Both the position numbers and the translations under genes were made by a program. A DNA stretch of 10,039 nt from Christensenella sp. UBA6345 (GTDB taxonomy: Bacteria; Bacillota; Clostridia; Christensenellales; UBA1242): positions 2,382 through 12,420 of the forward strand of contig DJSB01000045.1 in assembly GCA_002437945.1 (NCBI GenBank), given 5' to 3'. The notes under the pieces are model-generated. The model was not told the origin of the DNA, made no database searches, and saw only the letters and a list, made by a program, of their open reading frames with translations. Numbering within the stretch: position 1 is the stretch's first letter; each line of letters starts with the position of its first letter. This document shows positions 6,172 through 10,039 of the stretch, one piece after another.

Positions 6172-7911
6172 TTATTCTACCCCCTTTACACGATTCTGTT
6201 TAGTTTGACTTTCTACGATTTCTTTATATTCAGGACAGTCTTGTAATAATTGGTCATGTGTACCTTGACCAACTACCTTGCCATCGTTAAGTACAATTAT
6301 TTTGTCTGCATTCTGTATAGTATTAACACGTTGGGCTACTATTATTATAGTTGCGTCCTTAATATTGTCTTTTATATTTTTTCTTATAGTTGCATCAGTT
6401 TTGAAGTCTAAAGCAGAGAAAGTATCATCGAAAATATATACGCATGGTTTTTTAAGTAGGGAACGTGCGATGTTAAGTCTTTGTTTTTGACCGCCACTTA
6501 AATTGCCAGCACCTTTTTGTATCATGTAATTATAACCTTCTGGTTTGGCTTCAATAAAACTATCGGCACAAGCGATTTTTGTCGCTTGTTTAATTTCTTC
6601 ATCAGTCGCATTTGGATTGCCGTACATTAAGTTCTCTTTTATCGTACCACCAAACAATTCGACACTTTGACTAGCAAGTGCTATATGTTGTCTTAACTCT
6701 TTAGGGTTATAGTCACGTAAATCCACATCATCTAGCAATATTTCGCCACTAGTAACATCGTAGAATCGTGGGATTAGATTAATAACTGTGCTTTTTCCGC
6801 TACCTGTACCACCGATAATTGCTAGGGTTTGACCCGGTTCTACTTTAAAACTTAAATCTTTTAGTGTTGGATTTTCTGCACCATCAAACTTGAATGTTAC
6901 ATTTTTAAATTCAAGTTTACCTATGTAAGGGCCAGTCTTGTAAGTCTTTACTTTATCATTACTTAATATTGTTTCGGGTAAATCTAGTATTTCATTGATA
7001 CGGCGGGCACTTGCACTAGCACGTGGTATGGTTATAAACATCATAACCATCATTATACAACCCATCATAATACGAGTACCATATTGTATAAGGGCGGTTA
7101 TATCAGCAACACTGCTACCTTTTAGTGCTCCAAAGTACAATAACAACACTATGCAAAGACTAAATATTAATTCGACAGTTGGCATATTGATACCCATAAT
7201 AACATTGGCTTTAGTATTAACTTTGGATACCATATCGTTAACTTTAGCAAATCTCTGATTTTCTTGTTCTTCTGTATTAAATGCTCTAATTACTCTTACT
7301 CCAGTTAAATTTTCTCTAGTTACTGTGGTAAGATTGTCGACATTGGTTTGCATTACTTTAAATAGTGGAATAATTAATTTGCCTACGACTACGAATAGTA
7401 AAATAAGTAGGGGAATAATAGCAATTATTACAAAAGGTAATTGTGTGTCTAGACTAAATGCCATAATACAACCACCTATAAGTATAATTGGTGCATTAAG
7501 CATAACTCTAAAAGCCATAAGTATTACTTGCTGAACTTGAGTAATATCGTTGGTAGTACGGTTAATTAAACTAGATGTTGAGATAGAATAAAATTCATTT
7601 AGTGCCACTCTTTGAGTCTTTTTAAATACAGCACTTCTTACATCTCTGCCAAACCCCATAGCAATTTTTGATGAAAAATAACTAGTAGATATTTGGCATA
7701 CAATAACACCTAGTACGGCTAATAACGCAATACCGCCTTTACAAAGTATTTGAATGATTGCCTTATTGCCGAGTGATGGATCTATACAACGTATCATATC
7801 GCTTAATAAATTAGGTACAAGTAGATTAATGACAACTTGTGCTAGAAGTATAATTGATGTGATAAGTATCATTTTCCAGTACGGCTTAAGGTATTTGAAT
7901 AATTTAAACAA
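6172..7911 (-). CDS. ABC exporter half-transporter, subunit with degenerate ATPase site
   Basis: First gene of the exporter operon, 579 residues: six membrane helices (about 14-300) followed by an ATPase domain (about 330-575). Walker A GGTGSGKST (367-375), Q-loop Gln415 and a canonical signature LSGGQ (471-475) are present. The catalytic Glu after Walker B is replaced by Asp (VYIFDD, Asp496), and the switch His is replaced by Gln (IVAQRVNTI, Gln527). These are the known hallmarks of the inactive-site partner in heterodimeric ABC exporters. Its LSGGQ would complete the active site formed by the other subunit's Walker motifs. The start codon is TTG, supported by AAGGAG six bases upstream; the next in-frame ATG is codon 14 and would remove the conserved start of the first helix region. 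I see no convincing promoter upstream. The substrate is unknown. Confidence 0.95.
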   Translation of the reverse strand: MFKLFKYLKPYWKMILITSIILLAQVVINLLVPNLLSDMIRCIDPSLGNKAIIQILCKGGIALLAVLGVIVCQISTSYFSSKIAMGFGRDVRSAVFKKTQRVALNEFYSISTSSLINRTTNDITQVQQVILMAFRVMLNAPIILIGGCIMAFSLDTQLPFVIIAIIPLLILLFVVVGKLIIPLFKVMQTNVDNLTTVTRENLTGVRVIRAFNTEEQENQRFAKVNDMVSKVNTKANVIMGINMPTVELIFSLCIVLLLYFGALKGSSVADITALIQYGTRIMMGCIMMVMMFITIPRASASARRINEILDLPETILSNDKVKTYKTGPYIGKLEFKNVTFKFDGAENPTLKDLSFKVEPGQTLAIIGGTGSGKSTVINLIPRFYDVTSGEILLDDVDLRDYNPKELRQHIALASQSVELFGGTIKENLMYGNPNATDEEIKQATKIACADSFIEAKPEGYNYMIQKGAGNLSGGQKQRLNIARSLLKKPCVYIFDDTFSALDFKTDATIRKNIKDNIKDATIIIVAQRVNTIQNADKIIVLNDGKVVGQGTHDQLLQDCPEYKEIVESQTKQNRVKGVE

Positions 7912-7917
7912 TTGTTT

Positions 7918-7923
7918 CTCCTT
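7918..7923 (-). promoter_or_regulatory. RBS supporting the TTG start of the first ABC exporter gene
   Basis: AAGGAG (7923-7918) stands six bases before the TTG at 7911-7909. This spacing fixes TTG as the start codon despite its rarity. A TTG start usually lowers translation and may limit the amount of exporter made. Confidence 0.8.
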
Positions 7924-8129
7924 TTTATGTCTATTTAATATATTTAAGTTGAATAACTTTTTTGTCTATTGTTTAAGTAAGGACAACTTTTAATATATAT
8001 GTATATAATACAAATAATAGATTAATTATTTTATATAATTAAGTCAATTTTTTTATTGATTAATAGCCTATAATTAACAAAAAAATTTAAAAATTTATTT
8101 GAATAACCGAACAAATGTTTTAATAACTT

Positions 8130-8158
8130 TTGACTAAAAACAATAACTATTATACAAT
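8130..8158 (+). promoter_or_regulatory. recD2 promoter, predicted to make a leaderless mRNA
   Basis: TTGACT (8130-8135) and TACAAT (8153-8158) are separated by the optimal 17 bases, and each has one mismatch to consensus. With the last -10 base at position -7, +1 falls on 8165, the A of the recD2 ATG. No other well-spaced -35/-10 pair stands out upstream in this AT-rich gap. Confidence 0.7.
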
Positions 8159-8164
8159 AGAGTT

Positions 8165-10039
8165 ATGGTACTTAAAGGAATTGTTGAAGAAATAATATAT
8201 AGAAACACAGACAATGGATATACCGTTGCTGTAATAGATTGTAATGGCGAGAACATAACCGCTGTAGGTAAATTCCCACAAGTCACACAAGGAGAGTGTG
8301 TTGAACTTGATGGTAGTTTCGTTAAACATAATAGATACGGCGAACAGTTTAATGTTTCTAGGTCAAAAATCGTAAAGCCTACTACTAAAGAAGGTATTGT
8401 TAAATACTTAAGTAGTGGGCTTATTAAAGGTGTCGGACCAGTTACGGCACTTTCTATTGTTAATAAATTCGGGGAAGATACTTTAGATGTTATTGAGTTT
8501 AATCATCAAAAGTTGACCGAAGTTAAAGGCATATCTGAAAGAAAAGCCAATGAAATATATGATGCATTTAATGAAATAAGAAAAATGCAAAATGCCGTTA
8601 TGCTTATGCAGGATTATGAAATATCGACCAATCTAGCGGTAAAGATATATAACACGTATTTTGATAAGACAGAAACCATACTTAAAGAAAACCCATATAA
8701 ATTATGTGAAGATGTAGATGGTATAGGATTTTTTACTGCTGACCGTATTGCTAGAAAGATGGGCATAAGTGAGACAAGTCAATTTAGATTTAGAGCAGGC
8801 GTCTTACATGCTATGAAGGAATCTTGTGATCATACAGGTAATACTTATGTTACTTTAGCCAATCTAGAAAGCGATGTTTGTGAACTATTAAAGATTAGTA
8901 TTGATATGCTTAATCTTAATGGAGTTCTTAACCAGATGGTTATGGATAGTTTGATTAAAATATTTGAATATGATGGCGGAGAAATCGTTGTATTAACCAA
9001 GTACTACAATACTGAAAAGATAGTTGGGTACACTCTTAATTTGTTTAATGAAATATATAAATCGAGTGACCTTAATGTTGATGAATCTATAGATTTATTC
9101 GAACAACTTAATCATATAAAAATGCATGCTAATCAACGTGATGCTGTAACACTAGCGGTTAATAAAGGTGTTAGTGTAATTACTGGTGGACCAGGTACAG
9201 GAAAAACAACTATTGTTAAATGTATGTTGCAGATATTTAAGTCCATGAGAAAATCTGTTAAATTGCTTGCTCCTACAGGACGTGCAGCAAAAAGATTAAG
9301 TGAGAGTACTGGAGAAGATGCAAGTACTATTCATAGAGCCTTGGTAGTAGATTTTTTAGGCTCTGATACATTCTTGTATAACCAGCATAATAAATTACCA
9401 TATGATGTTGTTATAGTCGATGAAGTAAGTATGGTTGATATTCAACTTATGTACTATTTAACTCGAGCATTAAAGAAAGGTACACAACTTGTGCTAGTAG
9501 GAGATAAAGACCAGTTGCCATCAGTTGGAGCGGGTAATGTGCTAGCAGATATTATATCTAGCGGAGTTATTTCTGTATGTGAACTTACTCATATTTATAG
9601 ACAAGACAATGATAGCCTTATTATTTCTAATGCCCATCTTATTAATGATTGTAAGATGCCTGTACTTAATAATAAAAGTAAAGATTTCTTCTTTGAAGAT
9701 AAATCTGAACCTAGTGAAATGCTGGACTCGATAGTTAATCTTACATATTCTAGATTGCCAAAATATCTTAATATTGACTCATCAAGAATACAAGTTCTTG
9801 CTCCTATGAAATCCGGAATTTGTGGTGTAGATAATCTTAACAAGAGTCTTCAAGAAAAGATTAATCCACCATCATTATCCAAGCCCGAGATAGAGACAGA
9901 TAAGACAATATATAGACTTGGTGACCGTGTTATGCAGATTACCAATAACTATGATAGGGAATGGATTAAAGATACTCGTGAACAAGGCGCGGGTGTATTT
10001 AATGGGGATATAGGCGTCATTGACCATGTAGACCCTAAC
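8165..10039 (+). CDS. recD2: RecD2-type 5'-3' DNA helicase (partial, 3' end beyond the window)
   Basis: SF1B ATP-dependent helicase of the RecBC-independent RecD2 family, involved in DNA repair and replication-fork maintenance in Firmicutes and Deinococcus. The frame is open for 625 codons to the window edge; family members run to about 720-750 residues, so roughly the last 100 are missing. An N-terminal OB-like domain (1-75, GIVEEIIYRNTDNGYTV) is followed by tandem helix-hairpin-helix motifs (about 86-150, IKGVGP and VKGISERKA). The helicase core has Walker A GGPGTGKTT (341-349), APTGRAAKRL, Walker B VIVDE (Asp419, Glu420), motif III VGDKDQLPSVG (445-455) and motif IV ELTHIYRQ with Arg479. 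The C-terminal part shows VLAPMKSG and GVFNGDIG. All core motifs present are intact. An in-frame TAA at 8144 leaves ATG 8165 as the only upstream-most start. No SD precedes it. Confidence 0.96.
   Translation, partial: MVLKGIVEEIIYRNTDNGYTVAVIDCNGENITAVGKFPQVTQGECVELDGSFVKHNRYGEQFNVSRSKIVKPTTKEGIVKYLSSGLIKGVGPVTALSIVNKFGEDTLDVIEFNHQKLTEVKGISERKANEIYDAFNEIRKMQNAVMLMQDYEISTNLAVKIYNTYFDKTETILKENPYKLCEDVDGIGFFTADRIARKMGISETSQFRFRAGVLHAMKESCDHTGNTYVTLANLESDVCELLKISIDMLNLNGVLNQMVMDSLIKIFEYDGGEIVVLTKYYNTEKIVGYTLNLFNEIYKSSDLNVDESIDLFEQLNHIKMHANQRDAVTLAVNKGVSVITGGPGTGKTTIVKCMLQIFKSMRKSVKLLAPTGRAAKRLSESTGEDASTIHRALVVDFLGSDTFLYNQHNKLPYDVVIVDEVSMVDIQLMYYLTRALKKGTQLVLVGDKDQLPSVGAGNVLADIISSGVISVCELTHIYRQDNDSLIISNAHLINDCKMPVLNNKSKDFFFEDKSEPSEMLDSIVNLTYSRLPKYLNIDSSRIQVLAPMKSGICGVDNLNKSLQEKINPPSLSKPEIETDKTIYRLGDRVMQITNNYDREWIKDTREQGAGVFNGDIGVIDHVDPN

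Noticed and set aside
6995..7258. Plus-strand and other opposite-frame open frames within gpmI, tyrS, the ABC genes and recD2
   Set aside because: They lie entirely inside well-supported genes, have no plausible RBS or recognisable domains, and have the composition expected of antisense shadows.
8019..8047. Minus-strand TTGACT (8047-8042) as -35 for the ABC operon
   Set aside because: The 17-base-spaced hexamer is TAATCT, a poor -10. The gap 7912-8164 is so AT-rich that many weak -10-like sites occur, so I do not assign the operon promoter. A 6-bp inverted repeat (AAGTTG 7946-7951, CAACTT 7984-7989) there is also too short to call.
1..10039. CRISPR array, phage, toxin-antitoxin or defence system
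   Set aside because: No regularly spaced direct repeats, integrases, transposases or known defence domains are visible on either strand; every long frame is explained by housekeeping or transport genes.

Overview
The window is strongly AT-rich, with SD-type ribosome binding sites (AAGGAG/GGAG), a T-box riboswitch, RecD2 and short intergenic terminators. That combination points to a low-GC Gram-positive bacterium (Firmicutes, Clostridia-like). TGA is not used as a sense codon in any gene and Trp is encoded by TGG, so this is not a Mycoplasma-type code. I cannot name a genus. The genes are mostly housekeeping or transport; I see no phage, CRISPR, transposase or defence cassette.

Layout. Bases 1-285 are non-coding and hold a compositionally distinct repeat-like element: two diverged, inverted copies of a short sequence, plus strong hairpins. 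gpmI (400-1893, +) has its own extended -10 promoter, a leader hairpin and a strong bidirectional terminator (2011-2043) shared with the convergent tyrS (3320-2079, -). tyrS is preceded by a complete Tyr-type T-box leader (about 3565-3321, -) with promoter, Stem I, UAC specifier, Stem III, antiterminator and terminator. A divergent single gene (3700-4179, +) encodes a membrane-anchored protein with a BamE/SmpA-like (DUF3862-like) extracytoplasmic domain, and ends at another bidirectional terminator (4212-4241). Convergent to it is a two-gene operon (7911-4302, -) for a heterodimeric ABC exporter with one degenerate and one intact ATPase site; its first gene starts with TTG. Finally recD2 (8165 to the window end, +) encodes a 5'-3' SF1B helicase whose C-terminus lies beyond the window. 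Its promoter places the predicted transcription start on the A of the ATG, so the mRNA looks leaderless.

How the genes work together. They are largely independent transcription units: glycolysis (gpmI), translation (tyrS, controlled by uncharged tRNA-Tyr), envelope/transport (the DUF3862-like protein and the exporter) and DNA repair (recD2). The most interesting signals are regulatory: the probable leaderless recD2 mRNA, a 10-bp hairpin that would compete with the base of T-box Stem I, and the inverted repeat element upstream of gpmI.
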